A stretch of 64,000 bases of DNA, taken from positions 186,001 to 250,000 of the forward strand of contig NZ_JAVXZY010000007.1 of NCBI RefSeq assembly GCF_032337115.1, given 5' to 3'. The stretch is from Roseateles_C aquae (lineage in GTDB: Bacteria > Pseudomonadota > Gammaproteobacteria > Burkholderiales > Burkholderiaceae_C). The position numbers were made by a program, and so were the translations under genes. Of this stretch, positions 1-8,264 are shown one piece after another. The notes below the pieces were generated by a model that saw only the letters and a program-made list of their open reading frames with translations, had not been told where the DNA came from and searched no databases. Every line of letters begins with the position of its first letter. The first letter of the stretch is position 1.

Positions 1-151
1 CGGAACCAATCAGCCACACTGATTTCGCCGCGGGAATCTGTGCGAATCCAGCATGCCCCCAGAGGACTGCAAACGCCGCGAGCGCTCGCATGACTTGGAC
101 GCAACTCAACCACCGTATACGGTTAGGTGTCACAAAAGCGTACCTCAGGCT

Positions 152-1309
152 TCAGCGCTGCATGAAGCGCTTGCTCTTGGCGATGGCCATCAGCATGCCC
201 AGGCTCAGGCCCAGCATGACCATGGCCGTGCCGCCATAGCTGATGAAGGGCAGCGGCACACCGACCACGGGCAGGATGCCGCTGACCATACCCATATTGA
301 CGAACACATAGGTGAAGAAGCTCAGCGTGATGGCGCCGGCCATCAGCCGCGCGAACATCGTCGGCGCCTCAGACGCAATCATCAGCCCGCGCAGGATCAG
401 GGCCGCAAAGCCGATCAGCAGTCCGGCCGCCCCGATCAGGCCGAATTCCTCGCCATAGGCGGCGAAGATGAAGTCGGTGGTGCGCTCGGGGATGAACTCC
501 AGATGGGTTTGTGTGCCCTTCATGAAGCCCTTGCCGGTGACGCCGCCGGAGCCAATGGCGATTTCGCCCTGGATGATGTGAAAGCCCTTGCCCAGCGGGT
601 CCTTGCTCGGGTCCAGCAGTGTGCAGACGCGGTTCTTCTGATATTCGCGCAGCACCGGCCATTTGACGCCGTCCTGGCAGATCGCCTCCTCGCTCATCAC
701 CAGCGCGGTGATCGCAATCGCGCCAACGAGAAAGGCCGGAATGATCAGCCGCCAGGACAGGCCGGCGAAGAAGATCACATAGAAGCCCGCCGCCAGCACC
801 AGGATGGCCGTGCCCAGATCGGGCTGCTTGGCCACCAGGCCCACCGGCACCGCCAGCAGCATGAAGGCAGCGAAGAAGTCCAGCAGGCGCAGTGCGCCCT
901 CGCGCTTCTGGAACCACCAGGCCAGCATCAGCGGCACGGCGATCTTCATGATCTCGGAGGGCTGGATCTGCGTGATGCCGATGCTCAGCCAGCGCGTCGC
1001 ACCCTTCTTGGTCACGCCGGCCACGGCGGTGGCCAGCAGCAGCATCACGCCCAACGTGTAAAGCGGCACCGCCAGCTTCATCAGCCGCTGCGGCGGCACC
1101 TGGCTCATGCCCATCATGATCAGCAGGCACAGCAGCATATTGCGTGCGTGGTCAACGAAACGGGTGCCATGGTCGTAACCGGCCGAATACATGCACAGCA
1201 GGCCCAGCGCCATCAGCCAGAAGGTGATCAGCAGCAGCGGCAGATCAAAGCCACTCAACCAGGGCTTGAGGCGCAGCCACAGCGGTGGCTTCTTGATGAC
1301 GGCACTCAT
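152..1309 (-). CDS. rodA: Peptidoglycan glycosyltransferase RodA
   Basis: SEDS-family polytopic membrane protein of 385 residues that polymerises lipid II glycan strands during lateral wall growth, working with the class B transpeptidase encoded just upstream. The sequence shows about ten hydrophobic segments and the SEDS C-terminal signature FISYGGTAM near residue 355. The ATG overlaps the stop codon of mrdA by four bases (ATGA), so translation is probably coupled. It is the last gene of the mreB-mreC-mreD-mrdA-rodA run. Length is normal for RodA, and the mre neighbourhood favours RodA over FtsW. The 151 bases between its stop and the window start hold nothing I recognise. Confidence 0.96.
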   Translation of the reverse strand: MSAVIKKPPLWLRLKPWLSGFDLPLLLITFWLMALGLLCMYSAGYDHGTRFVDHARNMLLCLLIMMGMSQVPPQRLMKLAVPLYTLGVMLLLATAVAGVTKKGATRWLSIGITQIQPSEIMKIAVPLMLAWWFQKREGALRLLDFFAAFMLLAVPVGLVAKQPDLGTAILVLAAGFYVIFFAGLSWRLIIPAFLVGAIAITALVMSEEAICQDGVKWPVLREYQKNRVCTLLDPSKDPLGKGFHIIQGEIAIGSGGVTGKGFMKGTQTHLEFIPERTTDFIFAAYGEEFGLIGAAGLLIGFAALILRGLMIASEAPTMFARLMAGAITLSFFTYVFVNMGMVSGILPVVGVPLPFISYGGTAMVMLGLSLGMLMAIAKSKRFMQR

Positions 1310-3381
1310 GGTTTCGCTCCCGGGCCGGAGGCCGACCGGATGGCGGCTGGCACCGCGCTGCGCGCCGCCGTTGCCGTGCTCGCGGCGGAGGCCGGGGTTG
1401 ATGCAGTGGCGGCGGCACTGGCAGCCGGCGCGGCCTGGCCCGGCAGCGGTACGTCGAGCGCGCGGCGCTGCGCGCCCACCGGCGCGAACGTCTTGCCCTG
1501 CTGGGTCAGCGCAATGTCTTCCTCGCTGGGGTACTGGCCCAGCAGCAGATAGTCGAACACGCGCCGCGCAATCGGCGCCGCCGAGCCCGAGCCCCAGCCG
1601 GCGTTCTCAACGATCACCGCCAGCGCCACCGTCGGCGCTTCCACCGGCGCGAAGGCGACGTAGAGCGAATGGTCGCGCTTGCGCTCATCGGCCTTGATGT
1701 CCTTGTACTTCTCGCCGGCCCGCAGGCCAACCGCCTGGGCCGTGCCGGTCTTGCCGCCGCTGGTATAGGGCGCGCCTAAGAAAACCTGCTTCGAAGTGCC
1801 CTCCAACGTCACCCCGTTCATTGCATTGCGGATGACCTCGACATGCTCGGGCTTCAGCGCCAGCGGCTCCAGCGCATCGCTGGCAATGCGGCGGGTCTTG
1901 CGCTGCACCACATCCTCGATCTCACGCACCAGGCGCGGCTTGAAGCGCAGGCCGCCGGTGGCGATGGTCGAGTAGGCGGTGGCCATCTGCAGCATCGTGA
2001 AGTTGTTGTAGCCCTGCCCGATGCCCAGCGAAATCGTCTCGCCGGCAAACCACTTCTGCTGTTCCGGCTTCCTGAAGCGCCTGCGCTTCCATTCCTGCGA
2101 GGGCAGATCGCCGGTCACCTCGCCCTGCACATCGATGCCAGTCTTGCGGCCGAGGCCGAAGGGTTCCAGCTGATCGTGGATCAGGTCCACGCCCATCTCG
2201 TTGGCCAGGCTGTAGAAGTAGACGTTGGACGAGCTGACAATGGCCAGACGCATGTCCTTGGGGCCGGCGCGGTCGGTCTCCGGGCTGCCGAAGGTGCGGC
2301 CGCCGAAGCTGTAGGTCAGGTTGTCCATGATTACGGTGCTGGCGGCGCGCTTGCCGCTGTTCAGCGCCGCCATCGCCATCAATGGTTTGAAGGTCGAGCC
2401 CGGCGGGTAGGTGCCGCGCAGCGCGCGGTTCAAGAGCGGCTTGTCGAGATCCTCGTTGAGCTGTGTCCAGCTGTCGGCATCGATGCCATCGACGAAGAGA
2501 TTCGGGTCGAAGGCCGGCTTGGACACAAAGGCCAGCACCTCGCCGTTGCGCGGATCGATGGCCACCAGCGCACCGCGGCGGTCGCCGAACAGCTGCTCGA
2601 CCAGCGCCTGCAGCCGGATGTCGATCGACAACATCAGCGTGTTGCCCGGCGTGGGCGGCTGGTGCGCCAGGCGGCGCACGGCGCGGCCCGCGGCGCTGGT
2701 TTCCATTTCCTCGAAGCCGGTGCTGCCGTGCAGTTCGCGCTCGTAGCTCTGCTCCAGGCCCAGCTTGCCGATGTATTCGGTGCCGCGGTAATTGGCCAGG
2801 TCCTCCTCGGACCAGTCGTCCATCGCCTTCTTTTCGGTCTGGTTGATGCGGCCGATATAACCGAGTAGATGGCTGCCCACCTCGCCCATCGGGTAGCTGC
2901 GGAACAGCCGCGCCTTGATGTCGACGCCGGGGAAACGGAAACGCTGGGCGGCGAAGCGGGCCACCTCGGTGTCGCTGAGCTTGGTGCGGATCGGCAGCGA
3001 CTCGAAGTTCTTGCTTTCCTCCAGCAGGCGCTTGAAGCGCTTGCGATCACGCGGCTGGATCTCGACGACGCCGGCCAGCTCGTCGATCGTCAGCTCCAGA
3101 TCGACGACCTTGGACGGGGTGATCTCCAGCGTGTAGGCCGAGTAGTTGCTGGCCAGCACTATGCCGTTGCGATCCTTGATCAGGCCGCGGTTGGGCACGA
3201 TGGGCACGACGGTGACGCGGTTGCTCTCGGCCCGCTCCTGCAGCGCCTCGTGCTGGATGATCTGCAGATAGACCAGCCGCGAGGCCAGCAACCCGAAGCA
3301 GAACAGCACAAAGCCAGCCGCGGCCAACACGCGCAGCCGAAAGCGCGAAAGCTCCTGGTGCAGGTTCTTCAGAATCGTCAT
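1306..3381 (-). CDS. mrdA: Penicillin-binding protein 2 (elongasome transpeptidase)
   Basis: Class B PBP of 691 residues that crosslinks peptidoglycan in the rod complex. Visible features are one N-terminal membrane anchor (about residues 19-40), a PBP dimerisation domain, and the transpeptidase domain with its three motifs: SxxK as STFK, SxN as SSN, and KTG within GGKTGTAQ. The last roughly 50 residues are a low-complexity Ala/Pro/Ser tail beyond the usual end of the family. I chose the ATG giving MTILKNLHQEL because the Arg/Cys-rich stretch upstream is not protein-like and overlaps mreD. It ends in a four-base overlap with rodA. Confidence 0.96.
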   Translation of the reverse strand: MTILKNLHQELSRFRLRVLAAAGFVLFCFGLLASRLVYLQIIQHEALQERAESNRVTVVPIVPNRGLIKDRNGIVLASNYSAYTLEITPSKVVDLELTIDELAGVVEIQPRDRKRFKRLLEESKNFESLPIRTKLSDTEVARFAAQRFRFPGVDIKARLFRSYPMGEVGSHLLGYIGRINQTEKKAMDDWSEEDLANYRGTEYIGKLGLEQSYERELHGSTGFEEMETSAAGRAVRRLAHQPPTPGNTLMLSIDIRLQALVEQLFGDRRGALVAIDPRNGEVLAFVSKPAFDPNLFVDGIDADSWTQLNEDLDKPLLNRALRGTYPPGSTFKPLMAMAALNSGKRAASTVIMDNLTYSFGGRTFGSPETDRAGPKDMRLAIVSSSNVYFYSLANEMGVDLIHDQLEPFGLGRKTGIDVQGEVTGDLPSQEWKRRRFRKPEQQKWFAGETISLGIGQGYNNFTMLQMATAYSTIATGGLRFKPRLVREIEDVVQRKTRRIASDALEPLALKPEHVEVIRNAMNGVTLEGTSKQVFLGAPYTSGGKTGTAQAVGLRAGEKYKDIKADERKRDHSLYVAFAPVEAPTVALAVIVENAGWGSGSAAPIARRVFDYLLLGQYPSEEDIALTQQGKTFAPVGAQRRALDVPLPGQAAPAASAAATASTPASAASTATAARSAVPAAIRSASGPGAKP

Positions 3382-3406
3382 GACGGGGCGCGGGCCAAGA
3401 CTGCGC

Positions 3407-3928
3407 TCACAGCGGCCGGTGCTTGTCGCGATCGGGCGCGCGGCGCTGCGGCGCCAGGAGCAGCACGCTGGCCACCGGCCACAGCGCGGCCTCGAACAGC
3501 GGCGCCGCCAGCAAGGCCCAGCCCGGCCACATGCCGCCGACCAAGAGGCGCAGCAGCAGCGAGACCGCATGGGTCATCACGAACAGCGGCAGCACATGCA
3601 CGGCCTGCACCGGCACGCTGAACCAGAGCAGGCGGCGGTGCAGGGCCACCGCGCCAAAGCCCAGCAGGCTGTAGGCCAGCGCATGCTGACCCAACAGCGC
3701 GCCGTGGTGAACGTCGATCAGCAGGCCGAACAGAAAGGCCCAGCCGACGCCAACACGACGCGGCTGGTGCACATTCCAGAACACCAGCACGATGGCCAGA
3801 AAGTCCGGCATCGCCGGCCAGCGGCCCAGCGGCACCATGTCCAGCATCAGGCCGATCAGCAGGCTGAAGGCGATGAACCAGGGATTGGCCGGCAGCAGCA
3901 GCTGGCCGGCGCCACGCGGCATGATCAT
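3407..3928 (-). CDS. mreD: Rod shape-determining protein MreD
   Basis: Small integral membrane protein of 173 residues with five or six hydrophobic helices and a short polar C-terminal tail (APDRDKHRPL). MreD proteins are poorly conserved, so the call rests on hydrophobic profile, length and position between mreC and mrdA. Its ATG overlaps the mreC stop by four bases. It belongs to the cell-elongation complex, probably bridging MreC and the RodA-PBP2 pair. Confidence 0.9.
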   Translation of the reverse strand: MIMPRGAGQLLLPANPWFIAFSLLIGLMLDMVPLGRWPAMPDFLAIVLVFWNVHQPRRVGVGWAFLFGLLIDVHHGALLGQHALAYSLLGFGAVALHRRLLWFSVPVQAVHVLPLFVMTHAVSLLLRLLVGGMWPGWALLAAPLFEAALWPVASVLLLAPQRRAPDRDKHRPL

Positions 3929-4950
3929 CGCTGGCCCTCCTTCGCCGGTTCCTTGGCATCGCGCTTGGCCGCTTCCACCTTGGCCCGCGCCTCGGCGGCA
4001 CGGGCCTTGTTCTCGGCCTTGATCTGCGCCTTGCGTTCCGCGGCCGATGCGGCTTCGGCCGCCGCCGCCGCCGCCGCCTCGGCACGCGCCGCTTCATGCG
4101 CGGCCACCGGCGCCAGGATCAGCACATGGCGCACGCTGTCCACCGGCACGGCCGGCTGCAGCGCGATGCGGGCAAAGCTGCTGTCGCCACGGCGCTCCAC
4201 CGCCGCCACCTTGGCCACCGGCAGCCCCGGCGGGTAGACGCCGTCCAGGCCCGAGGTCGAGAGCAGATCGCCGGCCTTGATGTCGGCATTGGCAGCCATG
4301 AAGCGCAGCTCCAGGCTGGCATCGTTGCGCTCGCCGCCATAGGCCACGCCGCGCTGCTGGGTGCGGGTGTTGAGCACCGGAATCGCCGCGTCCTTGTCGG
4401 TCAGGAGCGTGACCTCGGCCGAGAAGTTGTAGACCCGCGTGACCTGGCCGAGCACGCCGGCATCGGTGATCACCGGTGCGCCGAGCTTGACGCCCTGGTG
4501 GCTGCCATGGTCGATGACGACACGGCGCGAATAGGGATCGGCCGCCTCGTACAGCACCTCGGCGGCCAGCGAGCTGATCTGCATCGCCTCGCGCATCTTC
4601 AGCAGTTCGCGCAGGCGCTGGTTCTCGGCCTGCAGCTGCGCCGCACGGGCCAGGCGCTCGGCCTGCTGCACCAGCTGCTTGCGCGCTTGGTCCTCGGCCG
4701 CCATCGCCCGCTCCATGCCGCGCAGATAGTCGCCCCAGTTGTCCCAGGCATCGACCGGCGACAGCAGCAGGCGCTGCACCGGATGCAGCACCAGCGCCAC
4801 CGTCGCGCGCAGCGGCGTGGTCAGCTTGAAGCGCGCATCGGCCACCATCAAGAACACCGCCAGCGCCGCGCACAGCAGCAACTTGGTCAGCGCCGACGGA
4901 CCTTGGCGAAAGAAAGGCGGCGGGGAGCGATCCAGAGTGCCAAAGGGCAT
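3925..4950 (-). CDS. mreC: Rod shape-determining protein MreC
   Basis: Bitopic inner-membrane protein of 341 residues that links cytoplasmic MreB filaments to periplasmic wall synthases. One membrane helix follows a short N-terminus (LTKLLLCAALAVFL), then a coiled coil and the beta-barrel MreC core. The last 70 residues are an Ala/Glu/Lys-rich predicted helical extension (EAARAEAAAAAAAEAASAA) longer than in enterobacterial MreC. I chose the ATG giving MPFGTLDRSPPPFF, which matches the usual betaproteobacterial start; an ATG-like in-frame codon 13 residues upstream is possible. Confidence 0.94.
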   Translation of the reverse strand: MPFGTLDRSPPPFFRQGPSALTKLLLCAALAVFLMVADARFKLTTPLRATVALVLHPVQRLLLSPVDAWDNWGDYLRGMERAMAAEDQARKQLVQQAERLARAAQLQAENQRLRELLKMREAMQISSLAAEVLYEAADPYSRRVVIDHGSHQGVKLGAPVITDAGVLGQVTRVYNFSAEVTLLTDKDAAIPVLNTRTQQRGVAYGGERNDASLELRFMAANADIKAGDLLSTSGLDGVYPPGLPVAKVAAVERRGDSSFARIALQPAVPVDSVRHVLILAPVAAHEAARAEAAAAAAAEAASAAERKAQIKAENKARAAEARAKVEAAKRDAKEPAKEGQR

Positions 4951-5027
4951 TTGAGTTAGAAGATCAGACCGCTGAGAAACAAAGGCCACGGCCGTCGCGA
5001 GCGGCTGTCAGGCTAGGCGGACGGAGC

Positions 5028-5069
5028 GCAGCAACCGGAGCGTACTTCCTGTACGCGAGGATTGCGAGC
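5028..5069. repeat. REP-like imperfect hairpin between mreB and mreC
   Basis: A perfect core GCGTAC-TTCCT-GTACGC (5040-5056) sits inside a wider imperfect inverted repeat whose arms are about 18 bases. It occupies the 161-base gap between mreB and mreC and is transcribed if the operon is read through. There is no T-tract, so it is not a classical terminator. Its form suggests an intergenic REP-type element that could stabilise or partly terminate the mreB message. Only one copy is visible in this window. Confidence 0.5.
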
Positions 5070-5111
5070 ACCGCCCAACGACGCATGGCAACCGCGCAGT
5101 AGGCCGTCCAA

Positions 5112-6155
5112 TTATTCCGAGGTGAAGATGGAGCCGAGTCGTTCCATCCGCTCCAACGCCATCCCACAGCCGCGCACCACGCAGGTCAGCGGATCTTCGG
5201 CGACCAGCACCGGCAGGCCGGTTTCCTCGGCCAGCAGGCGGTCCAGATCACGCAAGAGTGCGCCGCCGCCGGTCAGCATCATGCCGCGCTCGGCGATGTC
5301 AGCACCCAGCTCGGGCGGGGTCTGTTCCAGCGCGTTCTTCACCGCGGAGACGATCTGGTTCAGCGGATCGGTCAGCGCTTCCAGGATCTCGTTGGACGAG
5401 ATGGTGAAGCTGCGCGGCACGCCTTCGCTGAGGTTGCGGCCCTTGACTTCCATTTCCTTGACTTCGGAGCCGGGGAAGGCCGAACCGATGTTCTTCTTGA
5501 TGGATTCGGCCGTCGGCTCGCCGATCAACATGCCGTAGTTGCGGCGGATGTAGTTGATGATGGCTTCGTCGAACTTGTCGCCGCCGACGCGGACCGAGCC
5601 CTTGTAGACCATGCCGCCCAGCGAGATCACACCGACCTCGGTGGTGCCGCCGCCGATGTCGACGACCATCGAGCCCGAGGCTTCCGAGACCGGCAGGCCG
5701 GCACCGATCGCCGCGGCCATCGGCTCCTCGATCAGATAGACCTCGGAGGCGCCGGCGCCCAGCGCCGACTCGCGAATCGCGCGGCGCTCGACCTGGGTCG
5801 AGCCGCAGGGCACGCAGATGATGATCCTCGGGCTCGGCTTGAGCATCTTCGAGTCGTGCACCATCTTGATGAACTGCTTGAGCATCTGCTCGGTGACGGT
5901 GAAGTCGGCGATCACGCCGTCCTTCATCGGCCGGATGGCTTCGATATTGCCAGGCACCTTGCCCAGCATGGCCTTGGCTTCGGCGCCAACGGCCTGAATG
6001 GTCTTCTTGCCATTGGGGCCGCCTTCGTGGCGGATGGCGACGACCGAGGGCTCGTCCAGCACGATGCCCTTGCCACGCACATAGATCAGCGTGTTGGCGG
6101 TACCGAGGTCAATGGCAAGGTCGGTCGAGAAATAGCGGCGCAGGGAGGCGAACAT
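5112..6155 (-). CDS. mreB: Rod shape-determining actin homologue MreB
   Basis: Cytoplasmic actin-like ATPase of 347 residues that organises lateral wall synthesis. The phosphate-1 loop (DLGTANTLIYVRG, about residue 17), phosphate-2 loop (VVDIGGGTTEVGVI, about 165) and adenosine motif (MLTGGGALL, about 294) are intact, and length is exactly that of the family. It is the first gene of the shape operon and is divergent from gatC, with 324 bases between. A 161-base gap containing a hairpin separates it from mreC, consistent with higher MreB expression than the downstream genes. Confidence 0.98.
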   Translation of the reverse strand: MFASLRRYFSTDLAIDLGTANTLIYVRGKGIVLDEPSVVAIRHEGGPNGKKTIQAVGAEAKAMLGKVPGNIEAIRPMKDGVIADFTVTEQMLKQFIKMVHDSKMLKPSPRIIICVPCGSTQVERRAIRESALGAGASEVYLIEEPMAAAIGAGLPVSEASGSMVVDIGGGTTEVGVISLGGMVYKGSVRVGGDKFDEAIINYIRRNYGMLIGEPTAESIKKNIGSAFPGSEVKEMEVKGRNLSEGVPRSFTISSNEILEALTDPLNQIVSAVKNALEQTPPELGADIAERGMMLTGGGALLRDLDRLLAEETGLPVLVAEDPLTCVVRGCGMALERMERLGSIFTSE

Positions 6156-6479
6156 GGTGTGTCAGTGTGGGCTGGGCCGCGGCATCCCATCCAGTCGGCT
6201 TGGGATCGCCGCAGACATCAGCGGATATCGGCGGGTCAGGGCAAATACAAGCAAGGCCATCCGGCCGGGCCGACGGACCTTGCAGCGTTGTCAAATCGTG
6301 TCGCCCCATGTGCAACGAGGCCGCGCCATCGCTGGGTCGAACCCAGCTTGGTGACGCAGCCTCGTTACCATGGAGATAAGCGGAGATAATACCCGATCAC
6401 CCCATAGTTTGGCCCGTGGACATGCCCTAAATCGGCGTTCGCAGGCCGATGTTTTCGACCTCCAGACCTTGGTTCCCCC
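6156..6479. other. Divergent intergenic region mreB / gatC
   Basis: This 324-base gap must hold promoters for both the mre operon (minus) and gatCAB (plus). On the plus strand GATAAT (6385-6390), inside two copies of GGAGATAA, could be a -10 box for gatC. On the minus strand TTGACA (6294-6289) could be a -35 box for mreB but lacks a good -10 at 17 bases. No coding sequence is supported. Confidence 0.4.
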
Positions 6480-6779
6480 ATGGCCCTGACTCCACAAGAC
6501 GTGAGCCGTATTGCCCACCTCGCGCGCCTCGAACTGTCCGAGGGCGAGCAAAGCGCCCTGCTCGGCCAGCTCAATGGCTTTTTCTCCATCGTCGAGCAGA
6601 TGAGCGCCGTCGACACCAGCGGCGTCGAGCCGCTGTACACGCCGCTGTCGGCCGTGCAGGAAGTGCAGCTGCGCCTGCGCGACGATGTGGTCACCGAGAG
6701 CAATCAGCGCGAGCTCAATCAGAGAAGCGCCCCGGCGGTGGAAGACGGTCTGTTCCTGGTTCCCAAGGTCATCGAATGA
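6480..6779 (+). CDS. gatC: Asp-tRNA(Asn)/Glu-tRNA(Gln) amidotransferase subunit C
   Basis: A 99-residue GatC subunit that stabilises the GatA-GatB interface of the tRNA-dependent amidotransferase. It starts with the typical pattern MALTPQDVSRIAHLARLEL and ends with the conserved LFLVPKVIE. Its stop overlaps the gatA start (ATGA). It is first in the gatCAB operon, which makes Gln-tRNA(Gln) and/or Asn-tRNA(Asn) from mischarged precursors. Confidence 0.97.
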   Translation: MALTPQDVSRIAHLARLELSEGEQSALLGQLNGFFSIVEQMSAVDTSGVEPLYTPLSAVQEVQLRLRDDVVTESNQRELNQRSAPAVEDGLFLVPKVIE

Positions 6780-8263
6780 AGTCACTACACGAGATGGGCG
6801 TGGCCGAGCTGGCCCAAGCCCTGCGCAGCAAGCACCTCTCCAGCGTTGAAGCCACCCAGCAGCTGCTGGCGCGAGTTGAAGCGCAGGCCGGCCTTGGTGC
6901 CTTTTTGCATGTCGCGCGCGACGCCGCACTGGCCAGTGCCCAGGCCGCCGACGCCCGGATTGCGGCCGGCGAGGCTGGCGCGCTGATCGGCGTGCCGCTG
7001 GCGCACAAGGACATCTACGTCACCGCCGACATGCCGACCACGGCCGGCTCCAAGATCCTGGCCAACTACCAGAGCCCCTTCGACGCCACCGTGGTGGCGC
7101 GGCTGAAGGTGGCCGGCACGGTGTCGCTGGGCAAGCTCAACTGCGACGAGTTCGCGATGGGCTCGGCCAATGAGAACAGCGCTTACGGCCCGGCCCACAA
7201 CCCCTGGGACCGCTCGCGTGTGCCGGGCGGCTCCTCGGGCGGCTCGGCCGTCGCCGTGGCGGCGCGCCTGGTGCCGGCCAGCACCGGCACCGACACCGGC
7301 GGCTCGATCCGCCAGCCGGCCAGCTTCACCGGCATCACCGGCATCAAGCCGACGTATGGCGTGTGCTCGCGCTTCGGCATGATCGCCTTCGCCTCCAGCC
7401 TGGACCAGGCCGGCCCGATGGCCCGCTCGGCCGAGGACTGCGCGCTGCTGCTGTCGGCCATGAGCGGCTTTGACGAACGCGACGCTACCAGCATCCAGCA
7501 GCCGCCGCAGGACTTCCACGCCCAGATGCTGGCCGCCCGCGAAGGCGCCAGCGCCGCGCAGCCGCTCAAGGGCCTGCGCATCGGTCTGCCCAAGGAATTC
7601 TTCCCCGCCGCGCTGTCTGCCGATGTGAACAGCGCCGTGCGCCAGGGCCTGGCCGAGCTGGAGAAGCTGGGCGCCACGCTGGTCGAGGTCAGCCTGCCGC
7701 GTACCGAGCTGGCGATTCCGGTCTACTACATCATTGCCCCGGCCGAGGCCAGCTCCAACCTGTCGCGCTTTGACGGCGTGAAGTTCGGCCATCGCGCCGC
7801 CAAGTACGACGATCTGCTCGATATGTACAAAAAGACCCGCGCCGAAGGCTTTGGCGCCGAGGTCAAGCGGCGGATCATGATCGGCAGCTATGTGCTCTCG
7901 CACGGCTACTACGACGCCTACTACCTGCAGGCGCAAAAGCTGCGCCGCATGATTGCCGACGACTTCCAGCAGGCCTTCCAGCACTGCGATCTGATCGCCG
8001 GCCCGGTGGCGCCCAGCGTGGCCTGGAAGGCCGGCGAAGGCGCGGAAGACCCAGTCAAGGCCTATCTGGCCGACATCTTCACGCTGCCCGGTTCGCTGGC
8101 CGGCCTGCCGGGCATGAGCGTGCCCTGTGGCTTTGGCGAAGGCGGCATGCCGGTCGGCCTGCAGCTGCTCGGCAACTACTTCAAGGAGGGTCAGCTCTTG
8201 CATGCGGCCCACGCACTTCAACAGGCCACCGATTGGCACCTCGCAGCGCCGGGGGGCATCTGA
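6776..8263 (+). CDS. gatA: Glutamyl-tRNA(Gln) amidotransferase subunit A
   Basis: Amidase-signature subunit of 495 residues that hydrolyses glutamine and supplies ammonia to GatB. The Ser-cisSer-Lys triad is visible: Lys78 in PLAHKDI, cis-Ser153 in GGSSGGS and nucleophile Ser177 in DTGGSIRQP. I chose the ATG that overlaps the gatC stop (MKSLHEMGVAEL); the same frame is open further upstream but only as a shadow of gatC. It is followed after one base by gatB. Confidence 0.98.
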   Translation: MKSLHEMGVAELAQALRSKHLSSVEATQQLLARVEAQAGLGAFLHVARDAALASAQAADARIAAGEAGALIGVPLAHKDIYVTADMPTTAGSKILANYQSPFDATVVARLKVAGTVSLGKLNCDEFAMGSANENSAYGPAHNPWDRSRVPGGSSGGSAVAVAARLVPASTGTDTGGSIRQPASFTGITGIKPTYGVCSRFGMIAFASSLDQAGPMARSAEDCALLLSAMSGFDERDATSIQQPPQDFHAQMLAAREGASAAQPLKGLRIGLPKEFFPAALSADVNSAVRQGLAELEKLGATLVEVSLPRTELAIPVYYIIAPAEASSNLSRFDGVKFGHRAAKYDDLLDMYKKTRAEGFGAEVKRRIMIGSYVLSHGYYDAYYLQAQKLRRMIADDFQQAFQHCDLIAGPVAPSVAWKAGEGAEDPVKAYLADIFTLPGSLAGLPGMSVPCGFGEGGMPVGLQLLGNYFKEGQLLHAAHALQQATDWHLAAPGGI

Positions 8264-8264
8264 G

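Noticed and set aside
1..151. A gene running off the left edge
   Set aside because: No frame with recognisable protein character ends or begins here.
53..1552. A 499-codon plus-strand frame opposite rodA and the end of mrdA
   Set aside because: Same shadow pattern; rodA on the other strand has full family motifs.
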